Positions 29,307 to 39,345 of a DNA stretch of 64,000 nt are shown one piece after another (position 1 is the stretch's first letter; every line of letters starts with the position of its first letter). Source of the stretch: Candidatus Alcyoniella australis (GTDB lineage Bacteria > Lernaellota > Lernaellaia > JAVCCG01 > Alcyoniellaceae); the NCBI GenBank assembly GCA_030765605.1, contig JAVCCG010000017.1, positions 60,522-124,521 of the forward strand. The letters run 5' to 3'. Both the position numbers and the translations under genes were made by a program. The notes below the pieces were generated by a model. That model ran no database searches. It worked only from the letters and a program-made list of their open reading frames with translations, and was not told where the DNA came from.

Positions 29307-29837
29307 CGGGTTTTTACGCTTGCCCTTATCCGCGGCATGCGCCGCGGGCACCGGCGGAGCCAGGCGCATATCGCCGAACAGCCCGTTGTAGAGCACGAGT
29401 AACAGCAGCAGCAGTCCGGCGAGCAGGAAGTAGCCGCCGACCACCCGGGCGTTGCGGTTGCCGATGCGTTTATCGTTGAGCAGCTCGCGCAGCAACAGCA
29501 GATCGTACGGGCTCACCTCGCCCAGTTGCTGGGCGAACATCTGCGAAAGGTGCGCGATGTTCTCTCCTCGCGGCCGCCCGTTGACGTCCTGCGAGGTCTG
29601 CAAATCGCGGTGGTACAGCTTGGTGGGCGCGAGCAGCCAATCTTGCATGGGCGCGATTTCGGACCACTCGGGGTGGTGGTTGTCGTAGAGCATTGGCCGC
29701 GCCGACTCGATCTGCGGGCCGTACCTGCCAAAGGCCAGTAACAGCACCAGCCCGGCAATCAGCGCTGCTCCGGCCAGGGGCAGCAGCGGGAACGACTCGA
29801 ACTTGCTCGGGCTGAACAGGTCGGCCAGGCGGTTCAA
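29295..29837 (-). CDS. Two-pass membrane protein of unknown function
   Basis: 180 residues with membrane helices at about 17-38 (LLPLAGAALIAGLVLLLAFG) and 134-153 (GYFLLAGLLLLLLVLY). Between them lies a soluble, probably periplasmic loop, and a basic end follows (DKGKRKNPKKK). The loop lacks recognisable motifs. The start overlaps the stop of the secreted-protein gene at 29834 by 4 bases, so the two are translationally coupled and probably act together at the envelope. An A8 run at the very end could allow a frame change adding a third hydrophobic helix. Confidence 0.7.
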   Translation of the reverse strand: MNRLADLFSPSKFESFPLLPLAGAALIAGLVLLLAFGRYGPQIESARPMLYDNHHPEWSEIAPMQDWLLAPTKLYHRDLQTSQDVNGRPRGENIAHLSQMFAQQLGEVSPYDLLLLRELLNDKRIGNRNARVVGGYFLLAGLLLLLLVLYNGLFGDMRLAPPVPAAHAADKGKRKNPKKK

Positions 29838-30937
29838 CGTTCGCCCTCCAAAAAGAAGTAGTGTCCCTCGAGCCCCACAGGATGCAATTTAATCAGCAGC
29901 CCACGCTCGCGCGCATAGCTGAAAAGCTCGTCCAGCCGTTGACGGGGGACCTCGACGAACTGGCCCACAGTGTGCACGCCGTCGCCCTTGCGCACCTCGA
30001 AAGCCCGCTTGAGCTGATCGTCCCAGGATTCGACCTGCACAACGGCGGACCCCGCGTTGTCCAGATCGTCGAACAGCGCCGGCTCTCTGGTGGGTACGTT
30101 CTCCAACGATCCGTCCGAGCGGATCAGCACGCAGTGCGAGGGATAGCACAGCACCCAGGCGTTGTAATAGAAGCTGAAGGTCGCGTTGTCCGGCCTGGTG
30201 GTCACCTGCGACAGGGCCTTGCTCAGATTCGGATCGCGGCGCGCGACGGGATGGCGCACGCCAAGATCGCCGGACTTGAACAGCAGCTCTCCCAGCCGTT
30301 GGGCAGGGAAGATCACCGCCCACTGGCTGGGCGTATCAGCGGGGCTGACCGTGCGTGATTGCGCCGCCCGCAGCCGCTGCTGGGCCGGGGCGTTGATGTG
30401 CACGAAGCTCGTCGAGTCCTCGGGATCGTACTGCTCCAGCGGCTCGCCGGGCGCCGTGCTCAGCCGCTGGGGCACCCAGAACAGACGGTCGACAGCACAG
30501 GCGCAGAACTGATACCAGCGCAGCTGGAACTCCTCGCGCATTTGCAGTGGCCGGTACTTGACCTCGACCGCGATGGTCTGGCCGGGCCAGATCAGGCCTT
30601 CGCTGAAAAAGCGTTCGGTCGTTCCGCGCGCCCCCGGGTCGTAGTTGTAGCCGCCCTGCTGATGATCGACCTCCAGCGCTCCGCGCGCCGTGCGCTGGAA
30701 GGTGTAGACGGTCCAGGGGTAGTCCTTGCGCTGTATGTCGTAGAGCACGTGCGGCTGGCTGTCCTTGTTGGTGATCTCGAACACGACCTTGACCAGCTCG
30801 CCCTCGCCCGCTGATTCGGGCACACGGGTGCTGATTTTGAACGGCGGCGAGTCCACGTGCTCAACAGGCGGCAATGCCGCCGCAGGTAGGCAGGCGATCA
30901 ACAGCAGCGCGACAATCAATGCGGCTGGTTTGTACAA
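29834..30937 (-). CDS. Secreted protein of unknown function (367 aa)
   Basis: Sec signal peptide at about residues 1-21 (MYKPAALIVALLLIACLPAAA); the Cys in LIACLP is not in a convincing lipobox. The N-terminal domain (about 25-140) resembles an immunoglobulin-like fold that handles lipoprotein or protein ligands (VVFEITNKDSQPHVLYDI). The remainder (about 180-367) has no recognised family; it contains FSFYYNAWVLCYPSHC and a GHYFFLE end. It is coupled to the two-pass membrane protein downstream. Likely a periplasmic partner of that protein; no reaction is proposed. Confidence 0.7.
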   Translation of the reverse strand: MYKPAALIVALLLIACLPAAALPPVEHVDSPPFKISTRVPESAGEGELVKVVFEITNKDSQPHVLYDIQRKDYPWTVYTFQRTARGALEVDHQQGGYNYDPGARGTTERFFSEGLIWPGQTIAVEVKYRPLQMREEFQLRWYQFCACAVDRLFWVPQRLSTAPGEPLEQYDPEDSTSFVHINAPAQQRLRAAQSRTVSPADTPSQWAVIFPAQRLGELLFKSGDLGVRHPVARRDPNLSKALSQVTTRPDNATFSFYYNAWVLCYPSHCVLIRSDGSLENVPTREPALFDDLDNAGSAVVQVESWDDQLKRAFEVRKGDGVHTVGQFVEVPRQRLDELFSYARERGLLIKLHPVGLEGHYFFLEGER

Positions 30938-31038
30938 GCTTCACTCCATCTGGGACCGCGCTGATCTTAGCAAGAGGGCCGCCGGGGTAGCAACGCCATT
31001 TGACAGGCACTCAACGGCTGCGGACAATGAATTGCACT

Positions 31039-32136
31039 ATGCGAACTATCCACCTGCTCGCCCTGGCCGCTATTGCGGCGCTGCTGTTGCCGACCCTGTG
31101 CTGCACTGATTACGCGGACTACTACGGGCCGGGCGGCGAGGGATTGGATTACGATTCCGGAAACGGGCCGTACGACGACAGCGACTCTTCGGGCTCGTTG
31201 CGCGGCGAGGTGAATCCTCTGGGTCCCGAGAACACGGTGGTGCGCGCGATGGCCGCGGACGAAAAATATCTTTTCATCGGCACGGACTCGGGCGAGCTGC
31301 TGTTCAGTGCGCTGGTGGCCGACCCGCCCAAGTGGACCTCCCTGGGCAGCGTGCCCGAGGCGGTCAGTGCCTTGGCCATTTCACCCAGAGACAGCGAGCT
31401 GCTGATCGCTCTGGACCGCACGTCGGACACGTTGATCTACCGTTTCGACGACTCCCATGGATTGATCCCCTCGGACGACGGGATTGTCGATGGCGGCCCG
31501 GTGCTGCAGATCGGGGTCGAATCGGGCAACGACGATATGTTCGTCCTGACCCCGCGCGCGCTGTACGTCAGCGCGGATAACGGCGTCACCTGGGAACGCC
31601 GCCTGCATGTGGCCGATGTGGGGTGCGCTGATTTCTACAAGATGGCGATTCATCCCCTGCTGCCGCAGTCGATCTTCATCATCGGGCTGTGCGACGATCG
31701 ACCGACCGTGCTGCGCACGCTCAACGGCGGACGCCTGTTCAACAGCATCGAGCTGCCGGCCCCCGCCGGTGAGGAGGCCTGGTGCCTGGCCGCGTCGACC
31801 GATGACCCGCTGCTACTGGTGGCCGGCGGCAGGCGCGGGGTGTGGTCCAGCTCCGATTTGGGTTCGAGCTGGAGCATCGAGCGTTCATCCGCCCAGTGGG
31901 CCCTGAACTTCGACGCATCCTACAGCCGCCACAACGGCAAGCCGCTGTTCGTCGGGCTTGAGGCCGTGCACTACCGCCTGCTGCTGCTGATGGGCAATCA
32001 GGCGGGCACGGCTTGGCAGGACAAGATCGTCGATGGCTATACGGGCGGCAACGACGTGCTGTGCCCCAGCACGCAGCTCTCCAAGAGCTGCTTCGTGGGC
32101 ACCGAGGGCAGCGGCGTAGTTTCGCTCATGCCCTGA
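31039..32136 (+). CDS. Lipoprotein with Asp-box (BNR/sortilin-like) beta-propeller
   Basis: About 365 residues if the ATG at 31039 is used (MRTIHLLALAAIAALLLPTLC, a lipoprotein signal with Cys about 21-22); ATGs at 31000 and 31027 are in frame but would lengthen the n-region. Two Asp-box motifs are visible, VSADNGVTWER and SSSDLGSSWSIER, typical of neuraminidase/sortilin-type propellers, along with repeated strand phrases. No sialidase catalytic residues are evident, so a binding role is likelier. A short acidic/Ser linker follows the Cys. It is convergent with era and separated by 38 bp. Confidence 0.75.
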   Translation: MRTIHLLALAAIAALLLPTLCCTDYADYYGPGGEGLDYDSGNGPYDDSDSSGSLRGEVNPLGPENTVVRAMAADEKYLFIGTDSGELLFSALVADPPKWTSLGSVPEAVSALAISPRDSELLIALDRTSDTLIYRFDDSHGLIPSDDGIVDGGPVLQIGVESGNDDMFVLTPRALYVSADNGVTWERRLHVADVGCADFYKMAIHPLLPQSIFIIGLCDDRPTVLRTLNGGRLFNSIELPAPAGEEAWCLAASTDDPLLLVAGGRRGVWSSSDLGSSWSIERSSAQWALNFDASYSRHNGKPLFVGLEAVHYRLLLLMGNQAGTAWQDKIVDGYTGGNDVLCPSTQLSKSCFVGTEGSGVVSLMP

Positions 32137-32174
32137 GGGCCGCAGTAGAACCCTCATGAATAATGCGGGCCAGA

Positions 32175-33075
32175 TCAGTCGGGTTTGTAGCCCAGTTCGG
32201 CCAGGGCTTGCGGGTCGCGGGTCCAGTCGCGCTTGAGTTTGACGAACAGCCGCAGCACGACCTTACGTCCCAGCAACTGTTCGAGCTCCTCGCGCGCCTG
32301 CGTGCCGATCAGTTTGATCGTGCGTCCGGCCGCGCCGATCACCATTCCCTTCTGGCTGTCGCGTTCGACCCAGATTTCGGCCTCGATTTCGACCGGCGCA
32401 TCGGACGAGCCGGGTTCCCTGTAATCGATCACGTCCACGGCCGTGGAGTAGGGGATCTCCTGGCGCATGAGCTTGAAGACTTTTTCGCGCACGATCTCCG
32501 CGGCCAGCAGGCGCTCGGTCTGATCGCTGAGCTGGTCGCGTGGGTAATAGGCCGGACCCGGGGGCAGGGCGTTGACGATCTCGAGCAGCAGATCATCGAC
32601 TCCGTCGCCGCTGAGCGCGCTGATCGGGATCACCTGCGACACGCCGGGCAGGCCGCTGTAATGCTCGATCATCGGCAGCAGCTCGAGCCGGTCGATCTTG
32701 TCGATTTTGTTCAGCGTGCAGATGCAGGCGATCTTGGCCTCGTGCAGACGATCGGCGATCTGTTCGTCGCGCCTGCGGTCGGGCTTGAGGCAGTCGACGA
32801 GCAGCACGGCCAGGTCGGCGTCCTTGATTACGCTCCAGGCCTCGCGCTGCATGTAGGCGGTCAGCCGCTTGTCGGTCCGCCCCAGGATGCCCGGTGTGTC
32901 CAGGAACAACACCTGGGCCTGGGGCAGGTTGAGGATCCCCAGAATGCGTTTGCGCGTGGTCTGGGGTTTGGCCGAGACTGCGGCGATTTTCTGGCCGAGC
33001 AGGCAGTTGAGCAGGGTGGATTTGCCCGCGTTGGGCTTGCCCAACAGCGCGACGTAGCCCGAACGCAGTTCGCTT

Positions 33076-33086
<11 letters not shown>
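32175..33086 (-). CDS. era: GTPase Era
   Basis: About 303 residues from a GTG at 33086, preferred because GGAG lies 7 bases upstream; an ATG at 33104 is in frame. It binds 16S rRNA and helps assemble the 30S subunit. Motifs: P-loop GKPNAGKST (usual G1 has Val instead of Ala), switch II DTPG, NKID (G4), SAL (G5), and a C-terminal KH domain with MVIGAAGRTIKLIG. The start lies inside the end of rnc, the common bacterial order, so the two are co-translated. Confidence 0.95.
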
Positions 33087-33807
<721 letters not shown>

Positions 33808-33875
33808 GGCGTGCAATTAATCCCAGGCTAAGCTCACTGTCAACCTCGGATATTACCGTATGGTATAAATCGACC

Positions 33876-35333
33876 GTGCCAAAGCAGCCTTTAACAGACC
33901 GCGGAGAGCGCCGCAGGGCCCAAAGCCGCGCCGAGCGCTTGGGATTGCTGCTGGCGGTTTTAGGCGGGGTCGCACTGCGGCTGCCGCTGATCGACGCTTG
34001 CGGAATCATGCCTGCCGACGGCCTGCGCCTGGCAGTCTGGTCGATCACCGTGCAGGACAAAGCGCTGCCGCTCTATCCGCTGCTGCTCCAGGCGATGCGG
34101 CCGCTGTGCGGCAACGCGCAGCTCGCCGGCGGGCTGGTCGCGGCATTGCTCGGGGCGTGGGCCGTGGTGCCGCTCTACCTTTTGTTGAGCGAGCGGGTAA
34201 GTCGCGTCGCGGGCTGGATCGGCGTGCTGATCGCCTCGAGCTCGTTGCACTGCATTGCGCTCAGCGCCGGGGTCGTGCCCAATCCGGCGTTGATCGTGCC
34301 GCTGCTTTACGCCTGGCTCTTTTGGGGCCGACTAGATCCGGACGACCGCGCGAACCTGATTAAATTCAACCTGGCCTGCGGCCTGGCCGCTCTGGCGCGT
34401 CCCGAGGGTTGGGCGCTGATCGCACCCTGCGCCTGGGCCAACTATCGCTACATCCGGCAACGGGGTTTCTCTCGTTGGCTGGGGCCGGGTCTGGCCGCGG
34501 CGCTGCCCTACCTGGCGCTGGTCGGCTGGATGGCGCTGCTGGGGCACAGCGGCTACGCCGGCGAGTTCTTTGGCTACTCACTATCACGGCTGAGCGTCGG
34601 GGGCGTGCTGCACGGCCTGACCGGCTATCTCGCGGCGCTGGTGGGACACGGGTTTGCCTGGTGGTGCCTCGTTGCGCTCTGCGGCTGCGTCGCGGCGCTG
34701 TGTGGAAAGGGGTTTGCGCGCAGCCTGGCGTTCGAGGCGCTGGCGATTGTGGCGGTGCTGCTCGCGGCGCTCTCGATCCAGTGGGCGCCGGACCTGCACC
34801 GGTTGCTCACGCCCGCGGTCTTTGCGGTCTACGTGAGCGCTGCGGCGGCCCTTGGCGCGCTGCTGCGCGGGCTGCGGGCACGCAGGACGTTGCAAAGCGC
34901 GGTCGCGGTGACGATCGGGTTACTGGTGTTGCTCAGCGCGGCCCTGAGCTACGGCATTCTCTCCGATGCGCGCCAGGATCTGCGCGGTGTGTTCGACGAT
35001 CGACTGCGGTCCTGGCAGGTCGCGGCGGCCGCGACTCAGGGCCGATTGCACAGCGACCTGCCGCTGGAGGCCTCGTACTATTCGGGCCGCGAATTCGACC
35101 GTTACTCGATCGAGACTGCGCTGCCCGGCGATACGTTGGCGCTGCACAGCACCGAGGGCTGCCTGGAACAGCGGATCGATGAGTTGCGGGAGCGCTTCGA
35201 GCTGCGAGTGCTGCGCCGGTTGACCGCTCCCCGGGCTTTTAAGTACGGCCCGGCCAACGTAAGCTGTTTCAATGGAAGCGATCCGGGAGAGCTGCACGTC
35301 TCGATAGTGATCGCTCTGGACCAAGTGAGGTAA
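33876..35333 (+). CDS. Multi-pass membrane protein, GT39/ArnT-like glycosyltransferase
   Basis: 485 residues from a GTG at 33876. About eight to ten hydrophobic helices cover residues 20-370, followed by a soluble C-terminal domain of about 110 residues. The overall layout and the first luminal loop after helix 1 (LPLIDACGIMPADGLRLAV) fit polyprenyl-phosphate-dependent glycosyltransferases such as ArnT/PMT, which move a sugar onto protein or lipid at the outer face of the inner membrane. The usual Asp-Glu of that loop is not clearly conserved, so the assignment is tentative. It diverges from rnc and is followed 2 bp later by the HEAT-cyclophilin gene. Confidence 0.65.
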   Translation: MPKQPLTDRGERRRAQSRAERLGLLLAVLGGVALRLPLIDACGIMPADGLRLAVWSITVQDKALPLYPLLLQAMRPLCGNAQLAGGLVAALLGAWAVVPLYLLLSERVSRVAGWIGVLIASSSLHCIALSAGVVPNPALIVPLLYAWLFWGRLDPDDRANLIKFNLACGLAALARPEGWALIAPCAWANYRYIRQRGFSRWLGPGLAAALPYLALVGWMALLGHSGYAGEFFGYSLSRLSVGGVLHGLTGYLAALVGHGFAWWCLVALCGCVAALCGKGFARSLAFEALAIVAVLLAALSIQWAPDLHRLLTPAVFAVYVSAAAALGALLRGLRARRTLQSAVAVTIGLLVLLSAALSYGILSDARQDLRGVFDDRLRSWQVAAAATQGRLHSDLPLEASYYSGREFDRYSIETALPGDTLALHSTEGCLEQRIDELRERFELRVLRRLTAPRAFKYGPANVSCFNGSDPGELHVSIVIALDQVR

Positions 35334-35335
35334 AT

Positions 35336-37429
35336 ATGCGCAAAACGGCCTTGGCATTGGCCTTGGTCTGCCTGCCGCTGCTGCTCGCCTCATCCGCGCT
35401 GGCGGAAGAGCGCGGGCTGGAAAAGCTGGTCACGATCCTCCAAGCCCAGGACGCGCGGCAGGTGACCGAAGGATTGGCGCAGCTTACGCGTGATCCCGAC
35501 CCGGCGATCGCTGCGCGCGCCCTGCGCGCCCTGGGACGCATCGGCGATCCGGTGGCTCTGCCGTTGCTGCTCGAGGCCCTGCACTCGGGAAACGTTCGCG
35601 ACGAGGCGATTTTTGCCCTGGGCGAGTTGGAGGACCGCGAGACCCTGGCCTTAATCGGCGCCAAGCCTGATCCCATGGCGCTCGAAGCCCTGCGCGGCGT
35701 GCTTGTCGAACCGACGACGATCCTCTCCCAAGACGTGTTGTTGCGCCGCGCCCTGGCCGTGGAGGCGCTGGGCAAGCTTCGCGACCGCGAGTGGGTGGAG
35801 AAGATCGTTGAGGCGGGCACCATGGGTCTGGGCGGGATGCGCGGCTCGATGCCCGAGTTGCTGTGCCTCAACGCGATTACCGCGCTGGTGCGCATCGACG
35901 ACGAGGCTGCGCTGCCGCTGCTGCTCAGCGCCCTTGAGGCCCCGAGCCCGGCGCTACGGCGCAGTGCGGCTCTCGGGCTGGGGAGGATGGGCCGCACTGA
36001 AACAGCGGACGAGCTTTCGGCGCTGTTCAATGATCCTGATCCGGAAGTGCGTTCGGCCGCGTTGTGGGCGCTGGTGCGGCTTGCGGCGTCGGATAAGGCG
36101 AACCTTGCGCTGCGGATGCTCTCCGACCCGGTGCTCGAGGTGCGGATCGAGGCGATCCGACTGCTGGCGCTGGGTTCGGGCCCGGAGGTCAGCGGCGCGT
36201 TGTTCCATCATCTGCGGCGCAGCGGCGGCCGTCCGCCCGCGGCTTACAATAACGAGGATCTCGAGGTGCTGCGCGCCCTGGGCCGACTGGGCGGCAAGGA
36301 CGAACGCAACCTGCTCTCGATGCTCGTGAGTCAGCCCGGGCCGGCCGGGTTGACTGCGCGCTGGGCCTATGCGACCTGCAAGACAGTGGAAGACCGCGAC
36401 GTGCTGACCGTGGAGCGCAAGTACTATGCGAGTACGCCGCTGTCCTACGTTTCGTGGGCCGAGGCGCTGGCCCAACGCGGTGGAGAGGCGGGCCGCATCG
36501 GGCTGCGCGCGGTAATCGAAGACCCGGCGGCTCCGGCCGAAGCCAAGTGCATTGCGCTGGACGCGCTGGCCGACAAGCTGCCCGAGCAGGTCGAGGCCTG
36601 GGCCACGGAGTTCCTCTCCCAGCCGGGCAGCCCGCCGCAGCTCAAGGCCGGTGCGGCCCAGGCCCTGAGCGCGATCCAGAGCCAGAGCGCGTTGGCCGAA
36701 CTGCTCGCGGCCTGGCCCCGGGCGCATCACGAGGTTGATCCCGACGTGCGGCTCTCGCTGCTCGACGCGTTGGGCAAGCACGCGGCTCGCCTTGACCAGC
36801 GCTCCCAGCGCTGGTCAAGGGTGCGCGCGGCGATCTACTCGGGTACGCGCGATCAACAGCGGCTGGTCAGGGCGCAGGCGATCAGGTTAATGCGCGAGAT
36901 CTACAACGAGGACCTGCTCTCGATGCTCGCCCAACAAATGCCCGCGTCCGACGACGGGCGCTGCGAGCGGGCCGCGCAGTTGATCGGCAAGCTGCGCATA
37001 CTACGGATCGAGACGCCGCGCGGCCGGATCGACGTGCGGCTGGAGACCGACGATGCGCCGCTGACCGTGTTGCAGATCAGCGAGCTGGCGCGTTCCGGCG
37101 CGTACAACGGACTAATCTTCCACCGCGTTGTGCCCGATTTCGTTGTCCAGGGCGGCGACCCGCGCGGCACTGGTTGGGGATCGGCCGGCGAGCTGCTGCC
37201 GTGCGAAATCAGTCGGCTGCGGTTCGTCACCGGCGCGGTGGGCATGGCCACGGCGGGCAAGGACACCGGCTCGAGCCAGTTTTTCTTTACGCTCTCGCCC
37301 CAGCCGCACCTCGACGGCGGCTACACGGTGTTCGGCGAGGTGGTGCAGGGGATGGACGTGGTGCGCAGGCTGCTGCCCGGCGACAAGATCGTACGCGCCA
37401 CGCTGCTCGACCTGCGGCCGCAGCAATAA
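35336..37429 (+). CDS. Secreted HEAT-repeat protein fused to a cyclophilin domain
   Basis: 697 residues. Signal peptide at about 1-23 (MRKTALALALVCLPLLLASSALA). Residues about 25-550 are HEAT/PBS-like helical repeats (for example DPDPAIAARALRALGRIGDP, LSDPVLEVRIEAIRLLALG). Residues about 555-697 form a cyclophilin-type peptidyl-prolyl isomerase with FHRVVPDFVVQGGDP, the catalytic Arg region, SSQFFFTL and LDGGYTVFGEV. It isomerises Xaa-Pro bonds, presumably in periplasmic proteins held by the helical scaffold. The start is 2 bp after the GT39-like gene, so they are co-transcribed. It is convergent with thiC (19 bp). Confidence 0.9.
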   Translation: MRKTALALALVCLPLLLASSALAEERGLEKLVTILQAQDARQVTEGLAQLTRDPDPAIAARALRALGRIGDPVALPLLLEALHSGNVRDEAIFALGELEDRETLALIGAKPDPMALEALRGVLVEPTTILSQDVLLRRALAVEALGKLRDREWVEKIVEAGTMGLGGMRGSMPELLCLNAITALVRIDDEAALPLLLSALEAPSPALRRSAALGLGRMGRTETADELSALFNDPDPEVRSAALWALVRLAASDKANLALRMLSDPVLEVRIEAIRLLALGSGPEVSGALFHHLRRSGGRPPAAYNNEDLEVLRALGRLGGKDERNLLSMLVSQPGPAGLTARWAYATCKTVEDRDVLTVERKYYASTPLSYVSWAEALAQRGGEAGRIGLRAVIEDPAAPAEAKCIALDALADKLPEQVEAWATEFLSQPGSPPQLKAGAAQALSAIQSQSALAELLAAWPRAHHEVDPDVRLSLLDALGKHAARLDQRSQRWSRVRAAIYSGTRDQQRLVRAQAIRLMREIYNEDLLSMLAQQMPASDDGRCERAAQLIGKLRILRIETPRGRIDVRLETDDAPLTVLQISELARSGAYNGLIFHRVVPDFVVQGGDPRGTGWGSAGELLPCEISRLRFVTGAVGMATAGKDTGSSQFFFTLSPQPHLDGGYTVFGEVVQGMDVVRRLLPGDKIVRATLLDLRPQQ

Positions 37430-37448
37430 CAGCAACAGTTCGGCGGCG

Positions 37449-38735
37449 CTATTTCTTATTCAGTGCGCGCTTGCTGACCCTGATTGCGCAGAACTCCCCG
37501 CACATAGTGCACACGTCGTCCTCGGTCGGCGGCGTGTTGGCGCGCAGTTCCTCGGCGCGTTTTGGGTCGATGGCGGACTCGATCTGTCCCGGCCAGTCCT
37601 GGGCCACGCGACGCTCGCTCATCTTGCGGTCGAGCGCCCAGGAGTCGGCGCGGCCGCGAGCTAGGTCAGCGGCATGCGCCGCGATCTTGGAGGCGATCAC
37701 TCCCTGCCGCACCTGCTCGACGTCGGGCAGCCCGAGGTGCTCGCTGGGCGTGACGTAGCACAGGAAGTCCGCGCCGTGCCAGGCGGCCAACGCCCCACCG
37801 ATGGCGCAGGCGATGTGGTCGTAGCCCGGAGCGATGTCGGTCACCAGCGGACCGAGCACGTAGAACGGCGCGCCGTCGCAGATCCGCTTCTGCAGCTCGA
37901 CGTTGCTCTGCACCTGATCCAGCGGCACGTGCCCCGGCCCCTCGACCATCACCTGCACGCCCGCGGCCCGCGCGCGTTTGGTCAGTTCGCCGAGTACGAA
38001 CAGCTCGGCGAGCTGGGCCGGATCCGTGGCGTCGACGATCGATCCGGGACGGAATCCGTCGCCCAAGCTGAGCACAACCTCGTGCTCGGCCGCGATCTGC
38101 AGCAATTCGTCATAGCGCTCGTAGAGCGGGTTTTCCGCCTTGTTGTGCATCATCCACTCGACGAGGAACGAGCCGCCGCGGCTGACAATGCCCATCAGTC
38201 GCGGGTTGTCCAACAGTACCTTGAGCGAGTTGCGGTTGATGCCGCAGTGCACGGTGATGAAGTCGACTCCACCCTCGCATTGGCGGCGGATCACCTCGAA
38301 CAGCAGGTCCGGGTCGAGGTCGGCCAGGCCCACGCCGCAGGCGATCGATTCGATGACCGCCTGGTAGATCGGCACGGTGCCCAGCGGGACCGGGCATTGC
38401 GCGAGGATCTCGCGGCGCACCGCGTCGATATCGCCGCCGGTGGAGAGGTCCATCACCGTGTCGGCCCCGGCGTCGAGCGCCGCCCGCAGCTTGTCCAGCT
38501 CGAATTGCAGGTCCGCGCGGTCCTTGCTGGTGCCGATGTTGGCGTTGACCTTGATCCGCGCGCCGCCGCCCACAGCCAGCGGCTCGATCTGCGGCCGGTG
38601 CAGGTTGCGCGTGATCACCGCCTTGCCCGCGGCGACCTGCTCGGCCAGGCTTTCGGGCTCGAGCCCCTCGCTGTGCGCGGCCTGAACCACGGATTGGGGA
38701 AGTGTGCCGGACTTGAGTTGTTCGAGTAGAGTCAT
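37449..38735 (-). CDS. thiC: Phosphomethylpyrimidine synthase ThiC (radical SAM)
   Basis: 428 residues, the shorter bacterial form. It rearranges aminoimidazole ribotide to hydroxymethylpyrimidine phosphate for thiamine. Seen: KVNANIGTS, DLSTGGDI, GDGFRPG, VEGPGHVPL, and the C-terminal iron-sulfur motif CTMCGEFC (CxxCxxxxC). The close paralogue BzaF, which makes 5-hydroxybenzimidazole for cobamides, cannot be excluded from sequence inspection alone. No thiamine or cobalamin riboswitch consensus was found upstream, though a hairpin is present at 38778-38801. No other thi or bza genes are in the window. Confidence 0.9.
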   Translation of the reverse strand: MTLLEQLKSGTLPQSVVQAAHSEGLEPESLAEQVAAGKAVITRNLHRPQIEPLAVGGGARIKVNANIGTSKDRADLQFELDKLRAALDAGADTVMDLSTGGDIDAVRREILAQCPVPLGTVPIYQAVIESIACGVGLADLDPDLLFEVIRRQCEGGVDFITVHCGINRNSLKVLLDNPRLMGIVSRGGSFLVEWMMHNKAENPLYERYDELLQIAAEHEVVLSLGDGFRPGSIVDATDPAQLAELFVLGELTKRARAAGVQVMVEGPGHVPLDQVQSNVELQKRICDGAPFYVLGPLVTDIAPGYDHIACAIGGALAAWHGADFLCYVTPSEHLGLPDVEQVRQGVIASKIAAHAADLARGRADSWALDRKMSERRVAQDWPGQIESAIDPKRAEELRANTPPTEDDVCTMCGEFCAIRVSKRALNKK

Positions 38736-38777
38736 CTCTTCCCTCCAGGGCGGAGCCGTGTTTCCCGCCTGGGCGGC

Positions 38778-38801
38778 GGTGTCTCAATCCACTGAGACAC
38801 C
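38778..38801 (-). promoter_or_regulatory. Perfect hairpin in the thiC leader
   Basis: GGTGTCTCA and TGAGACACC form a 9-bp perfect stem around a 6-base loop, 42 bp upstream of the thiC ATG. There is no T-run on the minus strand, so it is not an intrinsic terminator for the leader. It could be an operator or a leader-RNA structure. A TPP riboswitch would need conserved CTGAGA...ACCC and CTGAT...TAATGC elements, which are absent. Confidence 0.4.
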
Positions 38802-38979
38802 CCCAGCGGCGGCCCCTTTTTAAGCCCGGCCTCGCCTGCAAGTCAAGCTGCACGGCCCAGGTCGCGGACCGCGAACCGGCGACGCGGGCGGCATGACGGC
38901 AGCCTTGCTTTTACAGGGTCGGTTCACTAGATTCATCTCGAACCGCGTACCGTCGGGTTCAATCACCGGGGAGGAATGG

Positions 38980-39321
38980 GTGCCGATCTACGAGTACGAG
39001 TGCCGCCGTTGCGGCGCGACCACCAGCTTTATCGAGAAGATGTTCCAGCGGCCGCGATTGTTCGGCAGCCGGCGTCGCTGCTCCAAGTGCGGCTCGAAGA
39101 AGTTGGTTAAGGTGGTCAGCTCGTTCTCGAGCAAGGTCGAGCGCACACGTACCGAGACGCTCAACGAGATGGCGGGCATGGGCAACGTGCAGTTCGTACC
39201 GCAGCAAAGTCAGCCCCAGGGCCCGCCGCCGGGCGGATGCCCCTACTGTTCCCCGGAGGGCCAAGAGAAAGAGAACGACAAACCCAAGGGACCGGATTCA
39301 ATCAACGTCAGAACAGACTGA
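38980..39321 (+). CDS. FmdB family zinc-ribbon protein
   Basis: 113 residues from a GTG at 38980, chosen because the family opens M-PIYEYECRRCG and GGGGAGG lies just upstream. CxxC pairs at CRRC and CSKC form the zinc ribbon. A basic linker and a Pro/Gly-rich tail with CPYC follow. Role not established for the family. It is the first gene of a long plus-strand run leading to recO. Confidence 0.85.
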   Translation: MPIYEYECRRCGATTSFIEKMFQRPRLFGSRRRCSKCGSKKLVKVVSSFSSKVERTRTETLNEMAGMGNVQFVPQQSQPQGPPPGGCPYCSPEGQEKENDKPKGPDSINVRTD

Positions 39322-39345
39322 TCTGCCACACTCTGAGGAGGTCCA

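Noticed and set aside
33816-33843. Sigma-70 promoter for rnc (TTGACA at 33838-33843 with ATTAAT)
   Set aside because: The -10 match is weak and would put the start site within a few bases of the rnc ATG; not strong enough to call.
38736-38900. TPP riboswitch upstream of thiC
   Set aside because: TGAGA occurs in a simple hairpin, but the conserved ACCC, CTGAT and TAATGC segments are missing.
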